From Bdellovibrio sp. ZAP7 (GTDB taxonomy: Bacteria; Bdellovibrionota; FAC87; UBA2466): DNA of 64,000 nucleotides. Location of the stretch: assembly GCA_945878405.1 (NCBI GenBank), contig CAMCTJ010000009.1, positions 59,379 through 123,378 of the forward strand. The letters are read 5' to 3'. Of this stretch, positions 18,860 through 28,295 are shown in pieces (position 1 is the stretch's first letter; every line of letters starts with the position of its first letter). Under the pieces are notes generated by a model, which saw only the letters and a list, made by a program, of their open reading frames with translations, was not told where the DNA came from and searched no databases. The position numbers were made by a program, and so were the translations under genes.

Positions 18860-19933
18860 ATGAGTGTCGTCATCGTGACGGGTTCATCCGGTCTCATCGG
18901 AAGCGAAACAGTTCGTTTTTTTCATGATAAAGGCCACGATATTATTGGAATAGATAATGATTTAAGACAGTATTTTTTTGGGAAAGATGCGTCGACTCAC
19001 TGGAACACTCTAAAATTAAAAAAGGAATTGAAACGCTTTATCCACGAGACAATCGATATTCGCGATCAAGAAGGAATTTTCAATCTCTTCAAGAAATTAG
19101 GAAAGGCGATTACTGCGGTAGTGCATACTGCGGCCCAACCCAGTCATGATTGGGCGGCTCGAGAGCCATTTACTGACTTTACGGTCAATGCGAATGGCAC
19201 ATTGACTCTTCTTGAAGCAACTCGACAGTTCTGTCCAGAAGCCACTTTTATTTTCACTTCTACCAATAAAGTCTATGGCGACACCCCCAATCGTTTGCCT
19301 CTGGTTGAACAACCGACTCGTTGGGAAATCAATCACAATCATGAGTATTTCAAGCATGGCATCGATGAAACGATGAGCATTGATGCTTCAAAACACAGCT
19401 TGTTTGGGGCAAGTAAAGTAGCTGCAGATGTTCTCGTGCAAGAATATGGGCGTTATTTTGGAATGAAGACTGGAGTTTTTAGAGGCGGGTGTTTAACAGG
19501 GCCCGCTCATTCGGGTGCCGAGCTTCACGGGTTTTTGGCTTACCTGGTGAAATGTAATCTACAGGAAATTCCCTACCGCATCTTTGGATACAAGGGAAAG
19601 CAGGTTCGAGACAATATCCACTCTTATGATTTGGTAAATGCTTTTTGGCATTTTAGTCAAAATCCAAAGAGCGGCTCGGTTTACAATATGGGTGGCTCTC
19701 GACACAGCAATTGTTCCGTTCTGGAAGCGATTCATTCACTTCAGGAAATGACCGGGAAAGAAATGAAGTACGAAGTGTTGGACCAGGCCCGTTCAGGAGA
19801 TCACATTTGGTGGATTAGCGATGTGCGAAGATTTCAAAAAGACTTTCCCCATTGGGCGTTTCGATATGATCTCAAATCCATTCTAAGCGAAATTATCGAA
19901 GCCTCATCGACTCGACTCAAGAGCGCTGCTTAA
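18860..19933 (+). CDS. NAD-dependent sugar-nucleotide epimerase/dehydratase (CDP-paratose/tyvelose epimerase-like)
   Basis: A 357-residue extended [13 protein letters not shown] at residues 7-16 is the NAD-binding glycine motif, followed by [21 protein letters not shown] and [12 protein letters not shown]; the last two resemble CDP-tyvelose 2-epimerase relatives. The catalytic Y-x3-K position reads F-G-A-S-K (Phe182, Lys186), so the usual tyrosine is absent. The ribosome binding site AAGGAG is good. The gene probably modifies a surface-glycan sugar, but no partner genes are adjacent. It overlaps the convergent ArsA-like gene by 4 bases. Confidence 0.82.
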   Translation: MSVVIVTGSSGLIGSETVRFFHDKGHDIIGIDNDLRQYFFGKDASTHWNTLKLKKELKRFIHETIDIRDQEGIFNLFKKLGKAITAVVHTAAQPSHDWAAREPFTDFTVNANGTLTLLEATRQFCPEATFIFTSTNKVYGDTPNRLPLVEQPTRWEINHNHEYFKHGIDETMSIDASKHSLFGASKVAADVLVQEYGRYFGMKTGVFRGGCLTGPAHSGAELHGFLAYLVKCNLQEIPYRIFGYKGKQVRDNIHSYDLVNAFWHFSQNPKSGSVYNMGGSRHSNCSVLEAIHSLQEMTGKEMKYEVLDQARSGDHIWWISDVRRFQKDFPHWAFRYDLKSILSEIIEASSTRLKSAA

Positions 19934-20973
19934 TTTATTAATTCATCTCCGAGTTCTTTCAGAGCATGAATGTCGCTCATGAGAGTCGCTTTGCGTTCAA
20001 TTCGTATCATGGGAACTTTAATGGCTGATTGAAAAGCCTCTGCCCATTTTTGCTGGACCAAACGCAATTCCTCAAAATGCTTTTGCAGAGCAGAGAACCA
20101 GGTGAGCGCCTCTTTTTCCAAGCCAGTGGGTGACTGAGATTGAAAATCTGGTTCGAGGCGGTTGAGAACCAAACGTTCGAGGGCAATTTTTTCATTTTGA
20201 AGCGTCTTGTGAAATTCTACTGACTCTAAAAAGCGAGCTTCGCTTGCCTGAGTAACCAATACGAAAGCAGAGGAGGGATTTCGGAAAAGTTCCATCACGG
20301 CCAAGTGACGGCTTCTAAAACCTGCCTGCATCCCCTCGAGATCGCCCAAAACCGCTGCTAAATTATCCAAAAATTCACTTCCTAAAATGGATTGGAGAGC
20401 CTTCATGGCCATTTGGGTCCCTCGTTGAAATAAAACAAGGCCCCCCTTTTTTTGAAACCATTTCAGCACTGAGGTGTCCATAAAATTAGCTAATCTTTGG
20501 GGGGCCTGGAGTAGGTCGAGTGCATTTTGAGTGGGGGGAGTGTCGACGATGATTTTGTCATATTCATCACTAGAAACAAATTCTAGAAGCCGTTCCATAG
20601 CAGCGTATTCGTGACTGCCACCCAACGATTCCACCATTGTTCGATAAAGACGGTTTTCAAGAATTTTCTTTTTTTGCTCAGGAGAACGCGCGAAGCGTTC
20701 AATCACTTTATCAAAGTAATGTTCGCTATCCAGCATGGAAGCTGTCAGTTGTAGTTCTGGATATTCAGGGGCCGTTACCTTTTTAACTGAATTTTCAAAG
20801 TCCTTAAATCCCAACGCCTGAGCAAGTCTTCTTGCAGGATCAACAGTGAGCACAAGAGTTCGATAGCCACGTAATCCCAGACTTACTCCTAAGGCAGCTG
20901 CCAAAGTAGTTTTGCCAACGCCGCCGGGACCCCCGATCAAGATGATTTTTTTATCGGCAAGATCCCAATTCAT
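19930..20973 (-). CDS. ArsA/Get3-family ATPase, signature lysine missing
   Basis: A 347-residue SIMIBI-class P-loop ATPase. The P-loop [10 protein letters not shown] is followed by [14 protein letters not shown] and [13 protein letters not shown], the switch regions of ArsA/Get3 proteins. The deviant Walker A of this group normally reads GKGGVGKT; here the signature lysine is replaced by proline while the phosphate-binding lysine is kept. No tail-anchor-binding hydrophobic insert or metalloid cysteine set is obvious. It overlaps the upstream ArsA paralogue by 4 bases (ATGA), which suggests a heterodimer. Arsenite transport is not supported by the neighbours. Confidence 0.87.
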   Translation of the reverse strand: MNWDLADKKIILIGGPGGVGKTTLAAALGVSLGLRGYRTLVLTVDPARRLAQALGFKDFENSVKKVTAPEYPELQLTASMLDSEHYFDKVIERFARSPEQKKKILENRLYRTMVESLGGSHEYAAMERLLEFVSSDEYDKIIVDTPPTQNALDLLQAPQRLANFMDTSVLKWFQKKGGLVLFQRGTQMAMKALQSILGSEFLDNLAAVLGDLEGMQAGFRSRHLAVMELFRNPSSAFVLVTQASEARFLESVEFHKTLQNEKIALERLVLNRLEPDFQSQSPTGLEKEALTWFSALQKHFEELRLVQQKWAEAFQSAIKVPMIRIERKATLMSDIHALKELGDELIN

Positions 20974-21839
20974 GAATGCTCCAAAGCCTCTGAGATAGCT
21001 TCAACAGTTGTAATCCACTCCGGACAACTCAAGCGGGGGAGTTTGCGAATTTCAAGTCCCGCTTGACCAAGTACGGCGACGGCATCTGATTCTTGTTCGA
21101 GTAAAGTGGTGTAATGGTTATAAAGTTCTTTGGCATTTCCAGATAAGGTACTTTCGGCCATCTCTTTTTGGGGAGGGGTTCCAGGAAAATTTGGTAGGCA
21201 TTGATTTAAAAAGAGGGGACTGAAGTTAAACTCTCCCAAAGACAAAAGTTTCTTTTTTAGTTCCAATGTTTCGGTAACTGATAATTCTTCGGGAATTGAG
21301 AGAAGCTGAATAAGCGTTGAAGGGCTCAGCATCATTTCACAGATGCGTTCAATTTCCCGGTGAACCAAACCCATTCTGAAAAGTTTTCTTAAACCGAGGG
21401 GAGACGAAAAAAAAGAGAGAGCGTGACCGCTAGCTGGGAGATCAACCAAAACCACAGCGTCAGGGTTCTTGCCGGCAAGGTCCCAGATTTTCCCCGCAAT
21501 AATCGCCTCAGTGAGTCCGGGGGCTGCCGAAATGAATGTGTTAACGACTTTATTATCAAGAACTAAGTCGACGACTTTTTCAAATTTTAGGATCTGTAGG
21601 GCATATTCTCGAAAACAATCCATTCCATTCAACAGAAGATGAGGAATTCCAAGCGCCTGATAGGGAAGAGGGCGAGCCTGTTGGTCAAAGGGGTTCCAAC
21701 TAACGAGAATTGCGGGTTTGCCATGACGTTGGGCTAACAAAGCAGTGGCAGATGCTATGGCACTCTTTCCAACACCGCCTTTTCCTGTGAAAAAAACGAC
21801 TTTCTTGGAGAGAATTTCTTCTGAATAAGAGGACTTCAC
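20970..21839 (-). CDS. ArsA/Get3-family ATPase, canonical P-loop
   Basis: A 289-residue partner of the downstream ArsA-like gene. The P-loop FFTGKGGVGKSA keeps both the signature and the phosphate-binding lysine. LVSWNPFDQQAR sits where the VDPA switch I motif is usual, and VLVDLPASGHALSF matches the switch II region. The shorter length and the altered switch I set it apart from its neighbour. It starts with GTG and has no clear Shine-Dalgarno; the lipase-like gene ends 17 bases upstream, so the three genes are probably one operon. Confidence 0.85.
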   Translation of the reverse strand: MKSSYSEEILSKKVVFFTGKGGVGKSAIASATALLAQRHGKPAILVSWNPFDQQARPLPYQALGIPHLLLNGMDCFREYALQILKFEKVVDLVLDNKVVNTFISAAPGLTEAIIAGKIWDLAGKNPDAVVLVDLPASGHALSFFSSPLGLRKLFRMGLVHREIERICEMMLSPSTLIQLLSIPEELSVTETLELKKKLLSLGEFNFSPLFLNQCLPNFPGTPPQKEMAESTLSGNAKELYNHYTTLLEQESDAVAVLGQAGLEIRKLPRLSCPEWITTVEAISEALEHS

Positions 21840-21856
21840 GTTTCGAATTTTCTAGC

Positions 21857-22642
21857 CTAATCGTCAAAATGGGAAGTGATAATTTGAGCCACTCGTTTTG
21901 AGAAAAGAAGCCCAGCGTGTCCCATGTTTTCCAGTTCGATAAAACGAACTCCTGGCCATTGGGGGGTTTGGCGAGGAAGTAGCATTACATCTAATTTCCC
22001 GGCCACCGAGACAACACGGGTCTTTGCGGGGGGAGGAAGCTCATTAAGTTCTTTGAGCAGAGGGCTCTTTGGATGGAGATCGCGAATATGGGGCAGGACC
22101 GAATATTTCGACCAATCGGTCCCTCGATGAGGTGTTCCCAGGGTTATCAGATTTTTTGCAACGCCATCTCCCCCAAGCTTTTGAAGATAGTATCGGGCTA
22201 CGATCCCCCCCATGGAGTGCGCTACAATATCAATCTGATCCGTCTCGTATTCCTCCCGGAGTCGCTCAACCTCCGTTTTTACTCTCTCGGCAAGACGACT
22301 GATTCCATAAACACTCGTAAGCAGGTCTAGTTCTCGAAAATGGTGCCAGCCCTTGAGGGCCAATTTCTGTTTTAAATAGAAGAAAGCGCTTTTGTTATGA
22401 AATATGCCATGGATGAGCAGTATCGGACGTCGATGACTTTCCGTTTTGGTCCAGAGAACCGGAAGAGCGGGGAGTGAGTTTCCGAGAACCGCTAGCGGAT
22501 AGAGTTCGTACGCGAGAATAGAAGCGCCGACTTCGCGCGTTATGCCCCAGGCCAACTGGCCTGGATTGGTGAGTTCCCGGATGAGTTTCATAGATGCCTG
22601 ACAACTGTCTCGAAGCTTCATCCAAGAAGCAAGATGCACCAC
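21857..22642 (-). CDS. Alpha/beta-hydrolase, triacylglycerol-lipase/PGAP1-like
   Basis: A 261-residue serine hydrolase. LIHGIFHN forms the oxyanion-side HG motif and AHSMGG carries the nucleophilic serine, followed by NLITLGTPHRGTDW, typical of lipases and PGAP1-like esterases. A late MGHAGLL supplies the likely catalytic histidine. The N-terminal 60 residues are moderately hydrophobic but not a clear signal peptide. The ORF track starts at GTG (22642); an ATG at 22621 is an alternative, and neither has a good ribosome binding site. It is first in the operon with the two ArsA-like ATPases. Confidence 0.82.
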   Translation of the reverse strand: MVHLASWMKLRDSCQASMKLIRELTNPGQLAWGITREVGASILAYELYPLAVLGNSLPALPVLWTKTESHRRPILLIHGIFHNKSAFFYLKQKLALKGWHHFRELDLLTSVYGISRLAERVKTEVERLREEYETDQIDIVAHSMGGIVARYYLQKLGGDGVAKNLITLGTPHRGTDWSKYSVLPHIRDLHPKSPLLKELNELPPPAKTRVVSVAGKLDVMLLPRQTPQWPGVRFIELENMGHAGLLFSKRVAQIITSHFDD

Positions 22643-22783
22643 AGAATATTCAACCGATTTAGAGGCTTAGGACTATCGACTTTTACAAACTTCAGTGGCA
22701 TTCTTACTTGACACAGAAAGATACTAAAACGATAACTTCTGTGAATTTTCACCTGAGAATCGACTTAACGGAGTGTAAGACCC

Positions 22784-23305
22784 ATGCCAGGACCCTCATT
22801 TCCAGAAGCACCAGAAGGAATTAGTCGAAGAAGTTTTATCACCTGGCTGAGTGTAGGGTGGTTAGGCTTTGGAGCCGCTCTGGGAGCTGGTCTTACCGCA
22901 GTTGGACGCTTATTTTTTCCAAATGTAACTTTTGAGCCTCCTCAACAATTCAAAGCTGGTTTTCCCGCGGAATATGCCGCAGGAAAAGTAGATGAACGTT
23001 TTAAGAAAAAGTACGGGGTTTGGTTGGTGAGAAACGAGCGAGGGATTTATGCCCTCTCGACAGTGTGTACCCATTTAGGATGCACTCCCAACTGGCTGGA
23101 TGGGGAACAAAAATTTAAATGCCCTTGCCATGGGAGCGGGTTTTACGCAACCGGCATCAATTTCGAAGGCCCTGCTCCTCGCCCCTTAGAGAGATACAAG
23201 ATTGGGTTGGCGGAAGATGGGCAAGTTTTCGTCGATAAAATGGCAAAGTTTAAATACGAAATGGGACAGTGGAATGACTCAAATTCATTCTTAGAGCTAG
23301 TTTAA
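22784..23305 (+). CDS. qcrA: Rieske iron-sulfur subunit of the cytochrome bc/b6-type complex
   Basis: A 173-residue Rieske protein of the quinol-oxidising complex. CTHLGC (residues 95-100) and CPCHGSGF (113-120) supply the two Cys and two His ligands of the 2Fe-2S cluster and the stabilising disulphide. The N-terminus has a twin-arginine motif (SRRSFI) before a membrane segment, as expected for Tat-dependent insertion of a folded cluster protein. It is the first gene of a four-gene respiratory operon with cytochrome b and a multihaem cytochrome c. Confidence 0.95.
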   Translation: MPGPSFPEAPEGISRRSFITWLSVGWLGFGAALGAGLTAVGRLFFPNVTFEPPQQFKAGFPAEYAAGKVDERFKKKYGVWLVRNERGIYALSTVCTHLGCTPNWLDGEQKFKCPCHGSGFYATGINFEGPAPRPLERYKIGLAEDGQVFVDKMAKFKYEMGQWNDSNSFLELV

Positions 23306-23316
23306 CGAGGTTGCAA

Positions 23317-24105
23317 ATGGGTAAGCCGACAATTTTTGAAACTATTAAAGAATCGCAAGCGTGGAAGTCAATTTTCCGTCATGGAGCGCCATCAGCAAAT
23401 GCTCGCAATCGAGTGTTAGTGGTGCTGATGAACGTATTCCTTCACTTGCATCCCATCCGAATGAAGAAATCGGGCGTTCGGATGAGCTTTACTTGGTGCA
23501 TGGGGGGGATTACTTTCTTCCTCTTCCTGGTGGAAACTATCACTGGCGTTTTGCTCATGTTTTATTATCGCCCCACCGCTGAGTATGCCTATTACGATAT
23601 TATCGCTCTTCGAGAGCACGTACCCATTGGAATTATGCGAGAAATTCACCGTTGGGGAGCCCACAGCATGGTGATTGCGGTTTGGCTACATATGTTCCGT
23701 GTATTTTTAACCGGCTCTTATAAGCCACCCCGTGAATTCAATTGGGGCATCGGAGTGGTTTTGTTGGTTCTGACTTTGTTGTTAAGCTTTACGGGATACC
23801 TACTTCCTTGGGATCAGTTAGCTATTTGGGCTATCACCGTGGGTTCGAATATGGCTCGCGCTACGCCTTTCGCTGGAAATGAGGGCCCTGGAGCAGCCTT
23901 ACTGAATTCTCTTCTAGGGTTTGAAGCGATTAACGCCGGAAGTGACGCGCGATTTGCACTGTTAGCGGGCAGGTTAGTGGGAGAGGCGACCTTGCTTCGA
24001 TTCTATGTTTTACACTGCATTTTCATTCCGCTGGTGGCGAGCATTTTAATGGCAGTTCACTTTTGGCGCGTTAGAAAAGATGGGGGCATTTCAGGACCTC
24101 TATAA
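23317..24105 (+). CDS. qcrB: Cytochrome b, N-terminal (b6-like) subunit
   Basis: A 262-residue four-helix cytochrome b core. Histidine pairs in HRWGAH...WLH and LHC...VHFWR ligate the two b haems; the second pair is separated by 14 residues, as in cytochrome b6 rather than mitochondrial b. Cys61 in WCMGGIT aligns with the b6 cysteine that covalently holds the extra haem c_n, and the end RKDGGISGPL also matches b6. The ORF track begins at a TTG two codons earlier; GAGG before the ATG at 23317 favours that start. This complex moves electrons from quinol to a c-type cytochrome. Confidence 0.94.
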   Translation: MGKPTIFETIKESQAWKSIFRHGAPSANARNRVLVVLMNVFLHLHPIRMKKSGVRMSFTWCMGGITFFLFLVETITGVLLMFYYRPTAEYAYYDIIALREHVPIGIMREIHRWGAHSMVIAVWLHMFRVFLTGSYKPPREFNWGIGVVLLVLTLLLSFTGYLLPWDQLAIWAITVGSNMARATPFAGNEGPGAALLNSLLGFEAINAGSDARFALLAGRLVGEATLLRFYVLHCIFIPLVASILMAVHFWRVRKDGGISGPL

Positions 24106-24114
24106 GGAACAACT

Positions 24115-25203
24115 ATGAGTTTCATCACTGACTTTATTAACTTTCTCTGTCGGCCGGCCATCCTTTTTACTTTGTCTTGTGTGGCCTTTTATTTAGTTCT
24201 TTTCCCATTTCGAGAAAAGTTTGCCAAAAAGTCAGCTTTGTACACCATCCTTGTTTCAATGGCCGTTTTTATCTTGGTGAGTATGTTGAATCCCACGTTC
24301 AGAGACGTGGTAACTAAGGCGGATAACGTTCCGATTGTGTTGATGCTATTTCTATTGGCATTCTTTTGTTGGCTTCCGCTTAATAAAGCAGTCAAGAATG
24401 ACAAACTCATCGCCGAAGGAAAAGACGTTGAGAACAAACAAGAAGCCAAAGAGCTTGTCTTTACTTGGCCGGACCTGATTTTTAGCGAATTTATTTGCGC
24501 CATTATCGTTTGGTCGGCTCTTTTGATTTGGGCAATTACGATTCGAGCTCCGTTGGAAGAGCCAGCGAACCCAGTGGAAACTCCAAACCCCTCCAAAGCA
24601 CCGTGGTACTTCTTGGGGTTACAGGAAATGCTGGTTTATTTCGACCCTTGGTTGGCTGGTGTGGTGTTTCCAACCCTCATCGTCGTTGGCCTGATAGTTC
24701 TGCCGTATATCGATGTGAATCCCAAGGGCAATGGATATTACTGTTTCAAGGAAAGAAAGTTTGCGATTACGACCTACTTATTTGGTTTCTTAATTCTGTG
24801 GATCGTTCTCATCGTTTTGGGAACTTTCTTGCGAGGTCCTAACTGGAACTTCTACGGTCCTTATGAAGTGTGGGACTTGCACAAACTAGAAGCTTTAAGA
24901 AACGTAAACCTATCTGAGTACATCTTCCGGTATGCAGGATTAAATGGTGGAAAACTACCTGATTTCTGGCTGTTTCGAGAGCTTGTCGGGATTGTCTTAG
25001 TGATTGGTTATATGGTCGCCGGGCCCATCCTTTTAGCAAAAACAGTTATGAAGGGATTCCTAGAAAAAATGGGCAAACCTCGTTTTTACATCATGGTAAC
25101 CATTTTGCTTTTGATGGCGTCATTGCCTATCAAGATGATTTTAAGATGGACAATAAACTTGAAGTACATCGTGGCAATACCCGAGTACTTCTTTAACATT
25201 TAA
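24115..25203 (+). CDS. Cytochrome b, C-terminal (subunit IV-like) protein
   Basis: A 362-residue membrane protein. It corresponds to the C-terminal half of cytochrome b (subunit IV in b6f) with extra transmembrane helices at both ends. APWYFLGLQEMLVYFDPW occupies the Qo-site position of the PEWY motif, with the glutamate replaced by proline. About eight hydrophobic segments are visible, more than the three of plant subunit IV. It starts ten bases after the b6-like gene. The replaced glutamate means proton release at the Qo site must use another residue; this variant is known in several deltaproteobacterial-type complexes. Confidence 0.88.
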   Translation: MSFITDFINFLCRPAILFTLSCVAFYLVLFPFREKFAKKSALYTILVSMAVFILVSMLNPTFRDVVTKADNVPIVLMLFLLAFFCWLPLNKAVKNDKLIAEGKDVENKQEAKELVFTWPDLIFSEFICAIIVWSALLIWAITIRAPLEEPANPVETPNPSKAPWYFLGLQEMLVYFDPWLAGVVFPTLIVVGLIVLPYIDVNPKGNGYYCFKERKFAITTYLFGFLILWIVLIVLGTFLRGPNWNFYGPYEVWDLHKLEALRNVNLSEYIFRYAGLNGGKLPDFWLFRELVGIVLVIGYMVAGPILLAKTVMKGFLEKMGKPRFYIMVTILLLMASLPIKMILRWTINLKYIVAIPEYFFNI

Positions 25204-25223
25204 CCAGATTAGGAGTCATTGCT

Positions 25224-28200
25224 ATGGCTTCCAAAAACGCTTCGCCGGACGATAAGTTTTACAAAAGCCAGACACTTCTCAAAGCTTTTGGGATCTCAAG
25301 TGTCATCATGTTGGTATTTACTTTATGGATGATTCTCGATGACTTCGGCCGCGAGTGGAAGAAATACCAACTAGAATTTTTTAATTATAGAAAAAATAAA
25401 ATTGAGAAACAAATTGAGGAAGCAAAGCAAGGTCTGGATGAAGGCAAAGTAAAAGAAACACAAGCTCGCCTAACGGAGCTAGAAGCGAGCTCAAAAGATA
25501 AAGCCGGACAGTTAAAGACGCTTCAAAAAGAACTGATCAAATTAAAAACAGCGCGGATCAACAAAGTAGATAAGTATCAGGCTGCCAAAGGGATCTATGA
25601 CGTCCGCAAATATGAATACGAAAATGTTTACGGTCATAAAGTAGCTCATGGTGAAAAGATAGAAGAGGGAACTCGACTCTCCAAAAAGGAACAGGATGCT
25701 CGCGAAAAACTAAATAAAGAGTGGGATAAAGTTAAAGGGCTATCCGATAGTGCGAATGCCGCTCAAATTGCTGAAGATGCAAAAACTGCTGAAATTGCCC
25801 AAATAAACTTGGAAAAAGATGCGGCAGAAAAAGAGCTGAAGAAACTACAAGCCAACGTAGACCGTTTAGTCGCTGCGAAAAGTAATTCCGAAATCACCAT
25901 CAGCAAATTATTGCGAAGTGCTCCTATTTTGGATTTGGCAAATCCCGTATTTAAAGTCCAACAGACCGTTATCCCAACGATTCGTGATGACGTGTTTTTT
26001 GCCCAAGTCCAAAAGGTCGATCGATGCACAACTTGTCATTTAGCGATCGATACTCCTGGTTTCGAAGATGCGCCACAGCCCTATCGAACCCATCCGAATT
26101 TAGATCTCATGTTAGGGGCGACTTCTCCGCACCCCACAGAAAAAGTTGGCTGCACTGTCTGTCACTCAGGACGTGGGGCCTCGGTCGACTTTGTGCGATC
26201 AGCGCACACTCCACGTAACGAAGAACAAAAGAAAGAGTGGCAAAAGAAATATGGTTGGCATGAGATGCATCATGTGATCGAAAAAATGATCCCTCTGCAA
26301 TATGTGGAAGGCCAATGCCGTGTTTGCCACAAACAAACCGAATATGTACCGGCAGCTCAAAAGCTGAACAAGTCAGTGCAGTTAGCTAGGAACGCAGGTT
26401 GTTATGGTTGTCATCGAATTGAAGGCTGGGACCATATTCGTAAGCCTGCTCCTTCACTTAAAAAAGTAAAAGGTAAATTGAATCATGATTGGATTGTTCG
26501 ATGGGTGAGAAATCCTAAATCCTTTAATGATCATGCGCGAATGCCCGCTCAGTTTCATCAGGGTAACACCGAAAGTGCCGAGTACACGGGCTACCAAGAA
26601 GCTGAGTTGTTTGCTATTGCGGACTATATCTTATCTCTTTCTGAAGACTACAAGCCAAGTTACACAGCACCTGCAGGGGGAAATGCAGAACGAGGAAGAA
26701 ATCTATTCTACGCAGTCGGATGTTTAGGCTGTCACGGAATGGATGAGTTCCCCGAAGGAAGAAGGCGTTTTGGAGCGGCTCCCGATCTTTCAACCATTGG
26801 AAGTAAAGTCAATCGAGAGTGGCTCGGACAATGGCTAAAAAATCCGAGGCACTACTGGAAAGACACCGCAATGCCAGCTCTCCGATTGAGCGATACTGAG
26901 ATCTCAGATCTTTCAGCCTACCTGCTCAGCAAAAAGAATACTCAGTTTGAAAAATTAGAAGCGGGAGAGCCAGATTTTGAAGTTCAGAAAAAAGTTTTGA
27001 GCCTCTATTTAATGAGAGATCCCAAGATGGCTCCTGCAACCACTGAGAAAGTGCATCAGTTTGTTGAGGGGCTGTCTAAGAAAGAAGTCATAGAAAGATT
27101 GGGAGTGAACGCAATTACTCGTTACGGTTGCTATGGCTGTCATGAAATCAAAGGAATGGAGACGATGCCAGGAAGCGGTGTCGAACTCAGCGAGCATGGA
27201 AGTAAACTCGTAAATAAATTTGATTTTGGTTACTTAGACATCGAAAAATCAGTAGCTTCATGGCTTCATCAGAAATTCCAAGCTACTCGCTCTTTCGATA
27301 AGGGAGTGGTGAAGGAATACCTGGATCTCCTCCGAATGCCGAACTACTACTTCGATGAAGGCGAGAGAAATCAGTTAGTGACCTTTATTCTGGGTCTAAC
27401 GGCTCAAAAAATTGGTCCTCCCTCTGCCAAAATACTCGATGCGAAAGAAGCCGAAATAGAGGAAGGCTCACGAGTGATTCATCAGTACAATTGCCAGGGC
27501 TGTCATATGGTTGAGCAGATGTATCGACCATTACCAGAAGGGCATCCGGATTTTGAAAAACATGAGAAAGAGAAGTGGGAGCTCGAAGGCAGGATCCTCA
27601 CTTATTTCTCTGAAGATGAATCGAAAGGCCCACCTCCGTTGAGCTCGGAAGGCAGCCGAGTGCGTTCAGAGTGGGTCCACAACTTCTTGAGTAATCCAAG
27701 TTGGAAACTTCGAAGAGGAATCCAAGTGCGTATGCCGTCGTACAATATGAAAAATGATGAGCAGAATCGGGTAGTGACTCATTGGGCTCGACAAGGAAAC
27801 CTTGAGTTTCCCAACGCGCCTCTTGAGGCTCCTGAAATCAGCGGGCAAAGATTGGAAGCTGCCAAAGCGCTTTGGAATAAGCTTCAGTGTGGAAATTGCC
27901 ACACCGTTGGCCAATACAATCTGACTCAAGACGATTTAGAAGGCGGAAGTAAGGGGTACGCGCCAGATATTACGCGCTCCTATGGACGTCTCAATAAGGA
28001 CTGGATTGTTAAGCTTCTAAAAAATCCACAATCCATGGTGCCCGGAACTCGAATGCCTGGATTTTGGCCTGAGGGAACTAGCCCAGCTCCAGAAGTATTG
28101 GGCGGCGATTCTGAAAAGCAGATAGATGCGTTGGCCGATTATGTTCTCTTACTTGGCTACCAAAAGGGTGGTGGAAAACCTGTCACTATGCCAGGCGATC

Positions 28201-28295
28201 TGAACCGACTCGAGCCTGTTATCAGTCCTGCTCCGAAAGCGGAAGTGTCCCAAGAGCCTGCTAAGGAGAATGAGAATGCCGAGAAAGATGCTTAA
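25224..28295 (+). CDS. Membrane-anchored octahaem cytochrome c of the bc-type complex
   Basis: A 1023-residue protein with eight CxxCH motifs: CTTCH, CTVCH, CRVCH, CYGCH, CLGCH, CYGCH, CQGCH and CGNCH. The N-terminus has one membrane segment (FGISSVIMLVFTLWMI) that would anchor it, then a Lys/Glu/Ala-rich coiled coil of about 190 residues before the first haem. The haem part consists of repeated cytochrome-c-type domains with HDWIVRWVRNPKS and DWIVKLLKNPQS repeats. It probably takes electrons from the Rieske protein in place of cytochrome c1. The 3' end overlaps the next gene by 20 bases. A fixed membrane-to-periplasm wire is my inference. Confidence 0.9.
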   Translation: MASKNASPDDKFYKSQTLLKAFGISSVIMLVFTLWMILDDFGREWKKYQLEFFNYRKNKIEKQIEEAKQGLDEGKVKETQARLTELEASSKDKAGQLKTLQKELIKLKTARINKVDKYQAAKGIYDVRKYEYENVYGHKVAHGEKIEEGTRLSKKEQDAREKLNKEWDKVKGLSDSANAAQIAEDAKTAEIAQINLEKDAAEKELKKLQANVDRLVAAKSNSEITISKLLRSAPILDLANPVFKVQQTVIPTIRDDVFFAQVQKVDRCTTCHLAIDTPGFEDAPQPYRTHPNLDLMLGATSPHPTEKVGCTVCHSGRGASVDFVRSAHTPRNEEQKKEWQKKYGWHEMHHVIEKMIPLQYVEGQCRVCHKQTEYVPAAQKLNKSVQLARNAGCYGCHRIEGWDHIRKPAPSLKKVKGKLNHDWIVRWVRNPKSFNDHARMPAQFHQGNTESAEYTGYQEAELFAIADYILSLSEDYKPSYTAPAGGNAERGRNLFYAVGCLGCHGMDEFPEGRRRFGAAPDLSTIGSKVNREWLGQWLKNPRHYWKDTAMPALRLSDTEISDLSAYLLSKKNTQFEKLEAGEPDFEVQKKVLSLYLMRDPKMAPATTEKVHQFVEGLSKKEVIERLGVNAITRYGCYGCHEIKGMETMPGSGVELSEHGSKLVNKFDFGYLDIEKSVASWLHQKFQATRSFDKGVVKEYLDLLRMPNYYFDEGERNQLVTFILGLTAQKIGPPSAKILDAKEAEIEEGSRVIHQYNCQGCHMVEQMYRPLPEGHPDFEKHEKEKWELEGRILTYFSEDESKGPPPLSSEGSRVRSEWVHNFLSNPSWKLRRGIQVRMPSYNMKNDEQNRVVTHWARQGNLEFPNAPLEAPEISGQRLEAAKALWNKLQCGNCHTVGQYNLTQDDLEGGSKGYAPDITRSYGRLNKDWIVKLLKNPQSMVPGTRMPGFWPEGTSPAPEVLGGDSEKQIDALADYVLLLGYQKGGGKPVTMPGDLNRLEPVISPAPKAEVSQEPAKENENAEKDA

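Noticed and set aside
19930-21839. Arsenic-resistance operon
   Set aside because: The two ATPases are ArsA-like in sequence, but arsB, arsC, arsD and arsR are absent, and the neighbours are unrelated.
24189-24596. Minus-strand ORF of 135 codons inside the cytochrome b C-terminal gene
   Set aside because: Antisense to a clear membrane protein; hydrophobic codons read backwards give a Ser/Thr-rich shadow.
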